Below are positions 1 through 6,747 of a stretch of DNA of 7,792 nucleotides, in pieces. The notes beneath the pieces were generated by a model. The model saw only the letters and a program-made list of their open reading frames with translations, was not told the DNA's origin and searched no databases. The DNA comes from Gammaproteobacteria bacterium (lineage in GTDB: Bacteria > Pseudomonadota > Gammaproteobacteria > SURF-13), in the NCBI GenBank assembly GCA_023487615.1, contig JAMDBH010000002.1, positions 1-7,792 on the forward strand, written 5' to 3'. Every line of letters starts with the position of its first letter. Within the stretch, counting starts at the first letter, position 1. Position numbers and translations under genes: made by a program.

Positions 1-97
1 TCCATTCACCGGCCAACGCGAGTACCGCGAAGCTAAAACCCAGCAAGCCACTGCCTACATCCCCCATGAATATCCGGGCGGGGGGCCAGTTCCAGAT
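1..97. repeat. Left copy of exact 97-bp inverted repeat
   Basis: Bases 1-97 are the exact reverse complement of 3041-3137; position i pairs with 3138 minus i, and the match breaks at 98/3040. The left limit is the window edge, so the true repeat could be longer. It is internal coding sequence of the glycosyltransferase (residues 201-232), not a recognisable insertion sequence or recombinase site. Confidence 0.97.
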
Positions 98-697
98 TAA
101 AAAACCGCCGCTTGCGGCGGCCAGCGCGAGGCTCACACCCGCCAACCCGGGCGCATTGAGCCACCACAACAAAACCCCACCGGCCAGGCTCGCCGTGACC
201 GCCTGCACGCCCGCGAGGCCGTCAATCCCGTCCATAAAGTTGTAGAGATTAGTCAACCATATCACGGCCAGCACCCATAACGGGTAGGCGGCCCAGCCGA
301 GTTCGAGAGTATAGATGCCTAAATTGAGGCTGGCGGGTGCGCCGATGCAGTATACCGCCCAAAGGGCGGCCAGCAGGTGTGCCAGCAGCCGCCACTTTGC
401 GACGATGGGAGTGATGTCATCCCAAGCGCCGATGAAGGCAACCAACACGCCGCCGCCGAGCAGCGCCCAACTCACATCCCCGTTTAGCAGTCCCCAATAG
501 TGCAATGCTCCAATGGCCAGAAAAAAACCGAGGGCAATCGCCGCCCCTCCGCCGGTCGGGGTCGGATGCGTATGGGAACTGCGCGCATTGGGGTAGTCCA
601 GCAAGTCATGGCCGAGGGCATAGCGACGAATCAGCCCGGTGAGCAGCCACGAAACTGCGAAAACGCCGATCAATAGTCCAAAAATTTTTAGCGGCAT
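1..697 (-). CDS. wbpL: N-terminal part of WbpL/WecA-type undecaprenyl-phosphate glycosyl-1-phosphate transferase (runs off left edge)
   Basis: This is the first 232 codons of a polytopic glycosyltransferase of the MraY/WecA/WbpL family, which transfers a HexNAc-1-phosphate from a UDP-sugar to undecaprenyl phosphate at the inner membrane and so starts an O-antigen or related glycan. The frame is open from ATG at 697 (starting MPLKIFGLLIG) to the window edge. Family signatures are visible: RSSHTHPTPTGGG at residues 39-51, the acidic pair AWDD with D93-D94, NFMDGIDG at 153-160, and GDVGS at 212-216, separated by hydrophobic helices. The remaining 109 residues lie on the plus strand at 3137-3466, and the join is exact, giving a 341-residue protein of normal family length. 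No strong ribosome binding site precedes 697, but no better in-frame start is seen just upstream. NLYNFMDGIDG and the adjacent wbpM-like gene favour a WbpL-type enzyme over WecA; donor sugar is inferred, not shown. Confidence 0.87.
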   Translation of the reverse strand, partial: MPLKIFGLLIGVFAVSWLLTGLIRRYALGHDLLDYPNARSSHTHPTPTGGGAAIALGFFLAIGALHYWGLLNGDVSWALLGGGVLVAFIGAWDDITPIVAKWRLLAHLLAALWAVYCIGAPASLNLGIYTLELGWAAYPLWVLAVIWLTNLYNFMDGIDGLAGVQAVTASLAGGVLLWWLNAPGLAGVSLALAAASGGFLIWNWPPARIFMGDVGSGLLGFSFAVLALAGEW

Positions 698-722
698 CGC
701 CGTGCTATTAAATTTAGAACTT

Positions 723-815
723 ATCCATAAATAATTTACCGCAGAGAACGCAGAGGAGTACCCTCAAGAAGGGTTTGTTTCTCCTCCGCGCCCTCCGCGG
801 TGAAGCTTTTTAGCG
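723..815. repeat. Intergenic palindromic repeat, copy A
   Basis: The core 738-801 starts ACCGCAGAGAACGCAGAGGAG and ends CTCCTCCGCGCCCTCCGCGGT, an imperfect inverted repeat of about 21-bp arms around a loop of about 22 bases. A second copy lies at 5434-5535. Both share an AT-rich leader (ATCCA..TAAATAATTT) and a T-rich tail ending in GACACA. The arm mismatches are A opposite C on the plus strand, which become G-U pairs if the minus strand is transcribed, so the RNA hairpin would be nearly fully paired in the cysS-to-glycosyltransferase direction. It fills most of the 164-bp gap between these two genes. Similar CGCAGAG-type palindromes are, from general knowledge, common intergenic repeats in proteobacteria; no mobility gene is present here. 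Confidence 0.75.
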
Positions 816-861
816 CAAGAGACACAGGGGAACTATTTGTGGATATGCCCATAATGTGCCT

Positions 862-2280
862 TTACTCGCGGCGCCAGGTAGTGCCGTGTGGCCCATCTTC
901 GAGGATGATCCGGTTGGCCTTGAGCAGATCCCGAATTCGATCCGACTCCGCCCAATTCTTTGTCTCGCGCGCGGCATTGCGTTGTGCGATCATTTCTTCA
1001 ACATTGAGGACCCTCTCGGCGGGGCCTTGCAGATAGGCCTCGGGTTCTTCCTGCAACAAACCCAGGATACCCGCCAGCTTTCTGAGTTCAGCCGCGAGCG
1101 GCGCCGCCTTGGCGATGCTGTCGTGCGACTTATGACTATTGATCTCGCGCACCATGTCGAATAATACCGCTATCGCCTCACGGGTATTGAAGTCATCATC
1201 CATGGCGGAATAGAAACGTGAGGCGTGAGGGGTGAGGCGTGAGGTGTTACTCCTCACTTCTAACTCCTCACTCCTTACGCTGTTATCTTCTCCCATCGAA
1301 GGCAATCCGCGCAGGGCGGTATAAAAGCGTGTCAACTCACTGCGGGCAAGTTGCAGGTTTTCCTCGGAATAACTCAGCGGACTGCGGTAGTGACTGGCCA
1401 GTATGAAATAGCGAATCTCTTCGGGGCGATAGCGTGTAAGCACCTCGCGCACCGTAAAAAAGTTGCCGAGCGACTTGGACATCTTTTCATCCGCCACGCG
1501 CACAAAGCCGTTGTGCATCCAGACGTTGACAAACTTGCGGCCGGTGGCGGCCTCGGATTGGGCGATCTCATTTTCGTGATGCGGAAATTGCAGATCCATG
1601 CCGCCGCCGTGGATATCGAAATGCTCGCCGAGACAATGCGTAGACATCGCCGAGCACTCGATATGCCAGCCCGGCCGGCCCTTGCCCCACGGCGAAGCCC
1701 AACTCGGCTCGTCCGGTTTAGCGGACTTCCAGAGTACAAAATCCAGCGGGTCTCGTTTCGCCTCATCCGGCTCCACGCGCGCGCCGACTCGCAGTTCATC
1801 GAGGTGCCTGCCGGAAAGTTTTCCGTAACCCTTGAACCGGCTCACGGCATAATAGATATCGCCGTTCCCGGCCTGATAAGCATAGTCCTTGGCCATCAGG
1901 CTGCCGATCATGGCGACGATTTCGCCGATGTGCTCGGTGGCTCGCGGCTCGTGATCGGGCCGCAGCACGCCCAGCTTATCGGCGTCTTCGTTCATAGCCT
2001 GGATGAAGCGCGCCGTCAATGCGCCGATGGTCTCGTGATTCTCATGCGCACGGCGGATGATCTTGTCGTCGATATCCGTGATATTGCGCACGTAGGTAAC
2101 CTGATAACCCAAGGCGCGCAGATAGCGCACCACCGTGTCGAACACGACCAGCACCCGGGCGTGGCCGAGGTGGCAATAGTCATACACCGTCATACCACAG
2201 ACATACAGCCGCACCTTGCCGGGCTCGATGGGGATGAACGGTTCTTTGGTCTTGGTGAGGCTGTTATGAATGTGCAGCAT
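862..2280 (-). CDS. cysS: Cysteinyl-tRNA synthetase
   Basis: Class I aminoacyl-tRNA synthetase that charges tRNA-Cys with cysteine in the cytoplasm. The 472-residue protein is complete. The HIGH-type motif HLGH is at residues 37-40 and KMSKS at 266-270. The zinc ligands expected from the E. coli enzyme fall at identical numbers: C28 ([10 protein letters not shown]), C209 (HIECS), H234 and E238 ([10 protein letters not shown]). The C-terminal domain contains [11 protein letters not shown] and ends [12 protein letters not shown], typical of the family. It is 11 residues longer than the 461-residue E. coli enzyme; the excess is explained by a repeat inserted in frame at about residues 334-355, just before AMDDDFN. 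It starts 6 bp after the gltX stop codon, so the two were probably co-transcribed and perhaps translationally coupled; no good ribosome binding site of its own is visible. Function should be intact because all catalytic residues are present. Confidence 0.97.
   Translation of the reverse strand: MLHIHNSLTKTKEPFIPIEPGKVRLYVCGMTVYDYCHLGHARVLVVFDTVVRYLRALGYQVTYVRNITDIDDKIIRRAHENHETIGALTARFIQAMNEDADKLGVLRPDHEPRATEHIGEIVAMIGSLMAKDYAYQAGNGDIYYAVSRFKGYGKLSGRHLDELRVGARVEPDEAKRDPLDFVLWKSAKPDEPSWASPWGKGRPGWHIECSAMSTHCLGEHFDIHGGGMDLQFPHHENEIAQSEAATGRKFVNVWMHNGFVRVADEKMSKSLGNFFTVREVLTRYRPEEIRYFILASHYRSPLSYSEENLQLARSELTRFYTALRGLPSMGEDNSVRSEELEVRSNTSRLTPHASRFYSAMDDDFNTREAIAVLFDMVREINSHKSHDSIAKAAPLAAELRKLAGILGLLQEEPEAYLQGPAERVLNVEEMIAQRNAARETKNWAESDRIRDLLKANRIILEDGPHGTTWRRE
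1218..1280. repeat. GTGAGGC heptamer palindromic repeat inserted in frame in cysS
   Basis: On the plus strand, four tandem heptamers (GTGAGGC, GTGAGGG, GTGAGGC, GTGAGGT; 1218-1245) are followed by a complementary arm containing CTCCTCAC, AACTCCTCACTCC and TTACGC (1250-1280), so the whole is an imperfect palindrome. It has the look of an intergenic repeat but lies inside cysS, encoding about residues 334-355 ([20 protein letters not shown]). On the cysS coding strand only this one of the three frames lacks stop codons; the other two hit TAA, TAG or TGA. Comparison from memory with E. coli CysRS shows that the segment between TALRG and AMDDDFN is about 14 residues longer here. Confidence 0.85.
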
Positions 2281-2286
2281 GGGCGA

Positions 2287-3042
2287 TTATTTTTCGGACT
2301 GAGACACACAATGAGTTAACGCTGCTTCCAGGCGTTTGCGTGCCCGCTCCTCTCCCAGCAGCGGCAGCAGTCTGGCCATCTCAGGGCCGTCGAGTTCCCC
2401 GGTGAACGCCGCGCGCAACGGCTGGTACAGGGCCTTGCCGCTCACGCCCAGCGACTGTTTGATCTCATCGGCAAGGGACTTAAAATCGTTCGGCTGGTGT
2501 TCCAGCGCCGTCAGCGCGTACTCGAAAAAGATCTTGCCCGCCTGGGCGATGACCTGACGGGCGCCCAGCATCCATTCCAGCGGATCGCTATACAAGATGC
2601 GTGCCCACAGCAGCGCATGTTCGGGCAAGAAGACATTGGTACGGATCGCCGCAATGAACTCATCACGCTGCGCCGCAGACACAAGCTCGTGCACCGCCGG
2701 ACCCATCCACTCCCACAACTCATGGCTGTGGGCGTGGGCGATGGCCTGCTGCTGCCAATAATGCAATTGGCTCTCGTCAAAACGGGCGGGCGAGCGGCCG
2801 ATTTTGCCGATGTGAAACTCGGCGGCGAGTTCGGGCAGCGTCATGAAGTTATTGTTGTCGTAGGAATGCCCCAGGCGCGCCAGGTAATTATTCAGCGCCG
2901 CCGGGAAATAACCTGCATCGCGCAATTCCCGCACGCTGTGGCTGCCGTGACGCTTGGATAAGGGCGTTCCGTCACTGCCCAGAATCAGCGACAGGTGGCC
3001 ATACTCGGGGATACGCAAACTCAGCGCGCGCAGCAGTACTAT
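2287..3042 (-). CDS. gltX: C-terminal fragment of glutamyl-tRNA synthetase, 5' end replaced by foreign sequence
   Basis: These are the last 251 residues of glutamyl-tRNA synthetase, which charges tRNA-Glu (in some bacteria also tRNA-Gln). The fragment begins QIVLLRALSLRIPEYGH, just ahead of the KMSKS-equivalent signature PLSKRHGSHSVREL, and continues through the helical anticodon-binding region (NNYLARLGHSY, ARFDESQLHYWQQ) to a natural stop at 2287-2289. Roughly the first 220 residues, including the N-terminal catalytic half and HIGH motif, are absent. Upstream of 3040 the reading frame stays open by chance to 3195, but those extra 51 codons are antisense to the glycosyltransferase gene and should not be annotated as gltX. 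The gene lies immediately before cysS on the same strand. As it stands the fragment could not be an active synthetase, which for a normally essential gene argues that the junction is not native or that an intact copy exists elsewhere. Confidence 0.93.
   Translation of the reverse strand: MVLLRALSLRIPEYGHLSLILGSDGTPLSKRHGSHSVRELRDAGYFPAALNNYLARLGHSYDNNNFMTLPELAAEFHIGKIGRSPARFDESQLHYWQQQAIAHAHSHELWEWMGPAVHELVSAAQRDEFIAAIRTNVFLPEHALLWARILYSDPLEWMLGARQVIAQAGKIFFEYALTALEHQPNDFKSLADEIKQSLGVSGKALYQPLRAAFTGELDGPEMARLLPLLGEERARKRLEAALTHCVSQSEK
3040..3041. other. Inversion or chimera junction between gltX and glycosyltransferase
   Basis: To the left, the minus strand encodes gltX; to the right, the plus strand encodes the glycosyltransferase from residue 201 onward. 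Homology to both families stops at this point. The inverted repeat 1-97/3041-3137 also ends exactly here. A few bases (CAGAT on the minus side) fit both genes, consistent with a microhomology join. Confidence 0.9.
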
Positions 3043-3137
3043 CTGGAACTGGCCCCCCGCCCGGATATTCATGGGGGATGTAGGCAGTGGCTTGCTGGGT
3101 TTTAGCTTCGCGGTACTCGCGTTGGCCGGTGAATGGA
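3041..3137. repeat. Right copy of exact 97-bp inverted repeat
   Basis: Exact reverse complement of bases 1-97. It encodes residues 201-232 of the glycosyltransferase (from IWNWPPARIFMGDVGSG), and here it continues in frame into the rest of that gene, so this copy is joined to its native downstream sequence while the left copy is joined to its native upstream sequence. Confidence 0.97.
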
Positions 3138-3466
3138 GCCATGCCATGCCGGCTGCCGTATGGATGATCCTGCTTGCCTTGTTTATACTGGACACGAGCT
3201 ACACCCTGTTCGCGCGCATGCTGCGGGGCGAGGCGTGGTATCATGCGCACCGCAGTCATGTCTACCAGCGTCTGGTACAGACAGGCATGCCCCATCGGCG
3301 TGTGACCCTATGGGCTTTACTTATTAATATAGTTGTATTATGGACCGCCGCGGGCATAATATGCGTTTATCCGGGCTTACTGCCCTGGATGCTGGTAGTG
3401 GTGGCAATAGCCGGTTGGCTGTTATGGTGGGGGGTGCGAAGTAAATTCTCAAATCCAAATCCATAG
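3041..3466 (+). CDS. wbpL: C-terminal part of WbpL/WecA-type glycosyl-1-phosphate transferase
   Basis: This is the 3' part of the gene whose 5' part lies at 697-1 on the other strand; residues 201-232 are duplicated in both pieces. It holds the GDVGS motif, then FILDTSYTLFARMLRGEAW and the cytoplasmic HAHRSHVYQRL motif (about residues 268-278 of the rebuilt protein), which is characteristic of WecA/WbpL enzymes and important for polyprenyl-phosphate or sugar-nucleotide binding. Two further hydrophobic helices follow before the stop at 3464-3466. An upstream ATG at 2954 keeps the frame open, but residues before 3041 are antisense to gltX and spurious. The gene ends 23 bp before the wbpM-like gene, so the pair is probably one operon, matching the wbpL-wbpM order at the end of the Pseudomonas aeruginosa O-antigen cluster. 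Confidence 0.87.
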   Translation: MWNWPPARIFMGDVGSGLLGFSFAVLALAGEWSHAMPAAVWMILLALFILDTSYTLFARMLRGEAWYHAHRSHVYQRLVQTGMPHRRVTLWALLINIVVLWTAAGIICVYPGLLPWMLVVVAIAGWLLWWGVRSKFSNPNP

Positions 3467-3489
3467 AGAGAGGGTCAAGCAGTCAAAAA

Positions 3490-5427
3490 GTGGCCACGCA
3501 ATACCAACCCAACAAACGCACTATGGCACATACTGAAACCAAAATCTCTTCTTTAGATCTCAATCATCGTTACGCAGTCATTGCGCACGATCTGTTCATG
3601 GTGATAGTGGCTTGGGCCCTCGCCACCATGATGCCTTATGAACTCTCCAGTTGGACGGCCGGCCTCCCCGGTTTCCTGATATCTCTTCCGTTTGTAGTCA
3701 TCGCTCAAGGGGTGTTGCTCTGGTGGACAGGCGTCTACCGTGGCGTGTGGCGTTCTAGTAGTATTCCCGATCTCTGGAATATCCTGCGTGCGGTCGCGGC
3801 GGGTGTGTTGGCCATCAGCCTGCTGCTGTTTCTCGTCAACCGCATGGAAGGCATACCCCGCACCACCCTGCTGATCTACCCCATCTGCCTGGTATTTTTA
3901 TTGGGCGCTTCCAGATTGATCTATCGCGTCTGGATGAGCAACAGCCCGAGCCTGTTCATGTTCCGCAACAAGAAACGCAAGCGCGTGCTGATTCTGGGCG
4001 CGGGCGTAGCGGGCGAATTACTCGCACGCGACATGCTGCAAGACAGCGACTACTATCCGCTGGGGTTCCTGGATGACAAAAAAGAATTACAGGGCGCGCT
4101 GATCCGCGGCATTCCCGTGCTGGGTGAGATCGCCGACCTGAACGACGTCGTTCATCGCACCGACGTGGATCACGTCGTAATCAGCATGCCTTCCGCGAGT
4201 CCCGCGCAGTTGCACCGAGTGATCGCCCTCAGCGAACAGAGCGGCATACCGTTCAGGATTCTGGGGCGCTCACAGGGCCTCGCGACCGCCGAGCCCAGCG
4301 TGAAGGGGCTGCGCGAGGTCGTTATTGATGACCTGTTGGGAAGAGAACCGATCGCTCTGGATTGGGAACGTATCAGCAACGGCATAAGGAAGAAGACCGT
4401 GCTCATCACCGGCGCAGGCGGCTCGATCGGTTCCGAGCTGTGCCGCCAGATCGCGCGCCTCGGCGCGGCAGCCCTGGTCTTGTATGAACGCAGCGAATTC
4501 GGTTTGTACACTATCGAAATGGAAATGCGGCGCAGATTTCCAAATCTGACCCTGTACGCCTGCCTGGGTGACATCTGCGACGTTCCAGCGGTGGATCACC
4601 TGCTCTCAACCTACCGGCCGGACATCATCTTCCACGCGGCCGCCTATAAACACGTACCGATGCTGCAAGAGCAGGCGCGCGAGACCCTGCGCAACAATGT
4701 GCTCGGCACCAAGATACTGGCTCTGGCGGCGGAGAAGCATGGCTGCCCCACCTTCGTGATGATTTCCACCGACAAGGCGGTCAATCCCACCAGCATCATG
4801 GGTATCAGCAAACATATCGCCGAGCTGTACTGCCTCAACCTCAACAAGCGCGCGCAAACCCGTTTCATCACGGTGCGCTTCGGCAACGTATTGGGTTCAA
4901 CGGGCAGCGTCGTACCGCTGTTTCAGGAACAGATTGCGACAGGCGGCCCGGTCACCGTCACCCATCCCGAGATCACCCGCTTTTTCATGACTATCCCGGA
5001 GGCCTGTCAACTCATCATGCAGGCGGCGGTGATGGGGCAGGGCGGCGAGATTTACGTGCTGGATATGGGCAAGCCCATCAGTATCACCTATCTCGCCGAA
5101 GAAATGATCCGCCTGGCGGGCAAGACGCCCGGCAAGGATATCAAGATCGTCTATACCGGCCTGCGTCCCGGTGAAAAGCTGTTCGAAGAACTGTTTCATG
5201 CCCAGGAAAATCTGTCCGGCACCGAACACGAGAAGATTCTGCTGGCGCACCCGCGCGAGGTGGACTGGAAAACGCTGAACGAGACGCTGGACGAACTCGA
5301 ACGCGCCTGCCAGGTTTACAATGAAGAATGGGTGCATGCGGTTATCAAGAAACTGCTCCCGCAACTGGACGAATCGGTCGGTGCCGCTTCGCAAAAGGTG
5401 GTCAGCCTGAATCGCTTAAAGCATTAA
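3490..5427 (+). CDS. wbpM: WbpM/CapD-type membrane UDP-GlcNAc 4,6-dehydratase
   Basis: Membrane-bound nucleotide-sugar dehydratase, 645 residues, of the WbpM/FlmA/PglF group. Four hydrophobic helices lie at about residues 28-48, 61-80, 99-118 and 125-143. A first Rossmann-like domain starts at GAGVAG (170-175). The catalytic short-chain dehydrogenase domain follows, with the NAD(P)-binding GAGGSIG at 308-314, YERSEFGLY, HAAAYKHVPM, STDKAVNPTS (from 426), and M437-x3-K441. Methionine in place of the usual catalytic tyrosine is the hallmark of this family. The late motif GLRPGEKLFEEL is also present. The product, UDP-4-keto-6-deoxy-GlcNAc, feeds QuiNAc, FucNAc or bacillosamine-type sugars; which one cannot be told because no aminotransferase or epimerase is in the window. 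The GTG start at 3490 is uncertain: the nearest purine-rich stretch (GAGAGAGG, 3466-3473) is 16 bases away, and ATG at 3523 is an alternative without a visible ribosome binding site. Length is near the family norm of about 660. Confidence 0.94.
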   Translation: MATQYQPNKRTMAHTETKISSLDLNHRYAVIAHDLFMVIVAWALATMMPYELSSWTAGLPGFLISLPFVVIAQGVLLWWTGVYRGVWRSSSIPDLWNILRAVAAGVLAISLLLFLVNRMEGIPRTTLLIYPICLVFLLGASRLIYRVWMSNSPSLFMFRNKKRKRVLILGAGVAGELLARDMLQDSDYYPLGFLDDKKELQGALIRGIPVLGEIADLNDVVHRTDVDHVVISMPSASPAQLHRVIALSEQSGIPFRILGRSQGLATAEPSVKGLREVVIDDLLGREPIALDWERISNGIRKKTVLITGAGGSIGSELCRQIARLGAAALVLYERSEFGLYTIEMEMRRRFPNLTLYACLGDICDVPAVDHLLSTYRPDIIFHAAAYKHVPMLQEQARETLRNNVLGTKILALAAEKHGCPTFVMISTDKAVNPTSIMGISKHIAELYCLNLNKRAQTRFITVRFGNVLGSTGSVVPLFQEQIATGGPVTVTHPEITRFFMTIPEACQLIMQAAVMGQGGEIYVLDMGKPISITYLAEEMIRLAGKTPGKDIKIVYTGLRPGEKLFEELFHAQENLSGTEHEKILLAHPREVDWKTLNETLDELERACQVYNEEWVHAVIKKLLPQLDESVGAASQKVVSLNRLKH

Positions 5428-5433
5428 AGACTC

Positions 5434-5535
5434 ATCCAAATAAATAATTTACCGCAGAGAGCGCAGAGAAGTCCCTCAAAAAAAGCATATTTTTCCTCCG
5501 CACCCTCCGCGGTAAATCTTTTTTTGATTGCAGGC
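5434..5535. repeat. Intergenic palindromic repeat, copy B
   Basis: The core 5451-5513 begins ACCGCAGAGAGCGCAGAGAAG and ends TCCTCCGCACCCTCCGCGGT, with the same AT-rich leader (ATCCAAATAAATAATTT) and T-rich tail as copy A at 723-815. It fills most of the 122-bp gap between the wbpM-like gene and hemH. Its loop differs from copy A while its arms and flanks are conserved, the pattern expected of a dispersed structured element. Relative to native transcription it points the opposite way from copy A, since copy A sits in the inverted block. It leaves little room for a separate hemH promoter. Confidence 0.75.
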
Positions 5536-5549
5536 GACACAAAACTGGA

Positions 5550-6656
5550 ATGACGATCTACCAAGGCGCCGCTGAGTATTGTCATGGTACAGTCCCAACG
5601 GTCGGCGTGTTACTCACCAATCTGGGGACGCCCGATGCCCCGACCCCGGCAGCCCTGCGCCGCTATCTCGCCGAATTCCTCTGGGACCCACGGGTAGTCG
5701 AAGCGCCACGCTGGTTGTGGTGGTTGGCGTTGCACGGCGTTATCCTGCGGATTCGACCCGCCCGCTCGGCGCACGCCTATCAAAAGATCTGGACCGAACA
5801 GGGCTCCCCGCTGCTGGCCATTTCCCGCCGCCAGGCCGAAGCTGTCAAGCAGGCCCTACAGGCGCATTTCAACGGACGGATCGCTGTCACGCTGGGCATG
5901 CGTTACGGCACGCCTTCTATTAGAGAGGCCTTGGAGCAACTGCGCACCGCTGATGTGCGCCGCATCCTGGTCTTCCCCCTATATCCCCAGTACTCCGCAT
6001 CCACCACAGCCTCGACCTTCGATGCCGTGGCCCAGGTCTTGAAGACCTGGCGCTGGCTGCCCGAACTGCGCATGATAAACCACTATCACGACGACACCGG
6101 TTATATCAGTGCCGTAGCCAACAGCATCCGCGATGCGTGGCGGAACCGGCCTCCCGCCGAGCGGCTGATGTTTTCCTTTCATGGCCTCCCTAAACGTTAT
6201 CTCCTGCAAGGCGACCCTTACCACTGCGAGTGTCATAAAACAGCACGGCTGATCGCCGAACAATTGAACCTGCCGGAGGATCGCTGGCAGGTGGCCTTTC
6301 AATCGCGCTTTGGGCGTGAAGAATGGCTCAAGCCCTACGCGGATCATACGCTGCAAGAGTGGGCCAAGGCCGGCGTCAAGAGCGTGGATGTCGTCTGCCC
6401 CGGTTTTTCCGCCGATTGTCTGGAGACGCTTGAAGAGGTCGCGATGCAAAATCGCAATATCTTTCTCAACGCCGGTGGTGAATGCTATCACTACATCCCT
6501 GCGCTCAACGACCGTCCCGAACACATCAAGGCATTGGTGCATCTCATCGAACTGCATACCCAAGGCTGGTCTGAATTGGATGCAAACGCGGATCAGCAGG
6601 TACGTGATGCGGAGGCGAGCAAGCGGCGCGCGCTCGACCTCGGAGCAAAACAGTGA
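5550..6656 (+). CDS. hemH: Ferrochelatase
   Basis: Inserts Fe2+ into protoporphyrin IX, the final step of protohaem synthesis, at the cytoplasmic face of the inner membrane. The 368-residue protein is complete. Family signatures in order: GVLLTNLGTPDAPTP near the N-terminus, SPLLAISRRQ, LGMRYGTPSI, FPLYPQYSASTT, the catalytic histidine in SFHGLP (H211), CECHKTARLIAE, FQSRFGREEWLKPY, and the active-site glutamate in GFSADCLETLEE (E292). H211 and E292 correspond to H194 and E264 of the E. coli enzyme. It is about 50 residues longer than E. coli HemH, partly from a short N-terminal addition and a charged tail after HLIELHTQG (ending RRALDLGAKQ). The ATG at 5550 is the only sensible start, but the upstream sequence has only a weak GGA very close to it. 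It is separated from the wbpM-like gene by a palindromic repeat. No hairpin terminator follows it. Confidence 0.97.
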   Translation: MTIYQGAAEYCHGTVPTVGVLLTNLGTPDAPTPAALRRYLAEFLWDPRVVEAPRWLWWLALHGVILRIRPARSAHAYQKIWTEQGSPLLAISRRQAEAVKQALQAHFNGRIAVTLGMRYGTPSIREALEQLRTADVRRILVFPLYPQYSASTTASTFDAVAQVLKTWRWLPELRMINHYHDDTGYISAVANSIRDAWRNRPPAERLMFSFHGLPKRYLLQGDPYHCECHKTARLIAEQLNLPEDRWQVAFQSRFGREEWLKPYADHTLQEWAKAGVKSVDVVCPGFSADCLETLEEVAMQNRNIFLNAGGECYHYIPALNDRPEHIKALVHLIELHTQGWSELDANADQQVRDAEASKRRALDLGAKQ

Positions 6657-6726
6657 ATCATTCAACGAACGTCCCAAAATGAAAAACACGGCGAATATTT
6701 TTTATTTTTATCAAAAACCTTTTTTA

Positions 6727-6739
6727 GAACGATTCGTTC
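6727..6739. promoter_or_regulatory. Perfect 13-bp palindrome GAACGATTCGTTC, possible operator
   Basis: GAACGA and TCGTTC are exact inverted repeats around a single T, lying in the AT-rich gap upstream of the H1-like gene and about 35 bp before its proposed -35. It resembles a small dimer-binding operator, but only one copy is seen, and I cannot assign it to a known regulator. A chance palindrome is possible. Confidence 0.3.
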
Positions 6740-6747
6740 AAGATTAT

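Noticed and set aside
1218..1280. Short CRISPR-like or tandem array
   Set aside because: The units are 7 bp and contiguous with no spacers; it is a palindromic repeat inside cysS.
1351..2319. Long plus-strand open frame of 322 codons opposite cysS
   Set aside because: It is antisense to a complete, motif-perfect cysS; its translation has no recognisable domain and it has no plausible start signal.
2954..3040. Apparent N-terminal extension of the glycosyltransferase on the plus strand
   Set aside because: These bases encode gltX on the minus strand; the true N-terminus of the glycosyltransferase is at 697 on the minus strand.
1..3137. Phase-variable invertible segment controlled by a site-specific recombinase
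   Set aside because: No recombinase gene is present, the inverted repeats are just coding sequence duplicated from the glycosyltransferase, and gltX would stay broken in either orientation; a chimera explains it better.
4897..5394. 165-codon minus-strand open frame opposite the wbpM-like gene
   Set aside because: Antisense shadow of a well-supported dehydratase gene with no independent features.
5979..6689. 236-codon minus-strand open frame opposite hemH
   Set aside because: Shadow of the high-GC ferrochelatase gene; hemH carries all catalytic motifs on the other strand.
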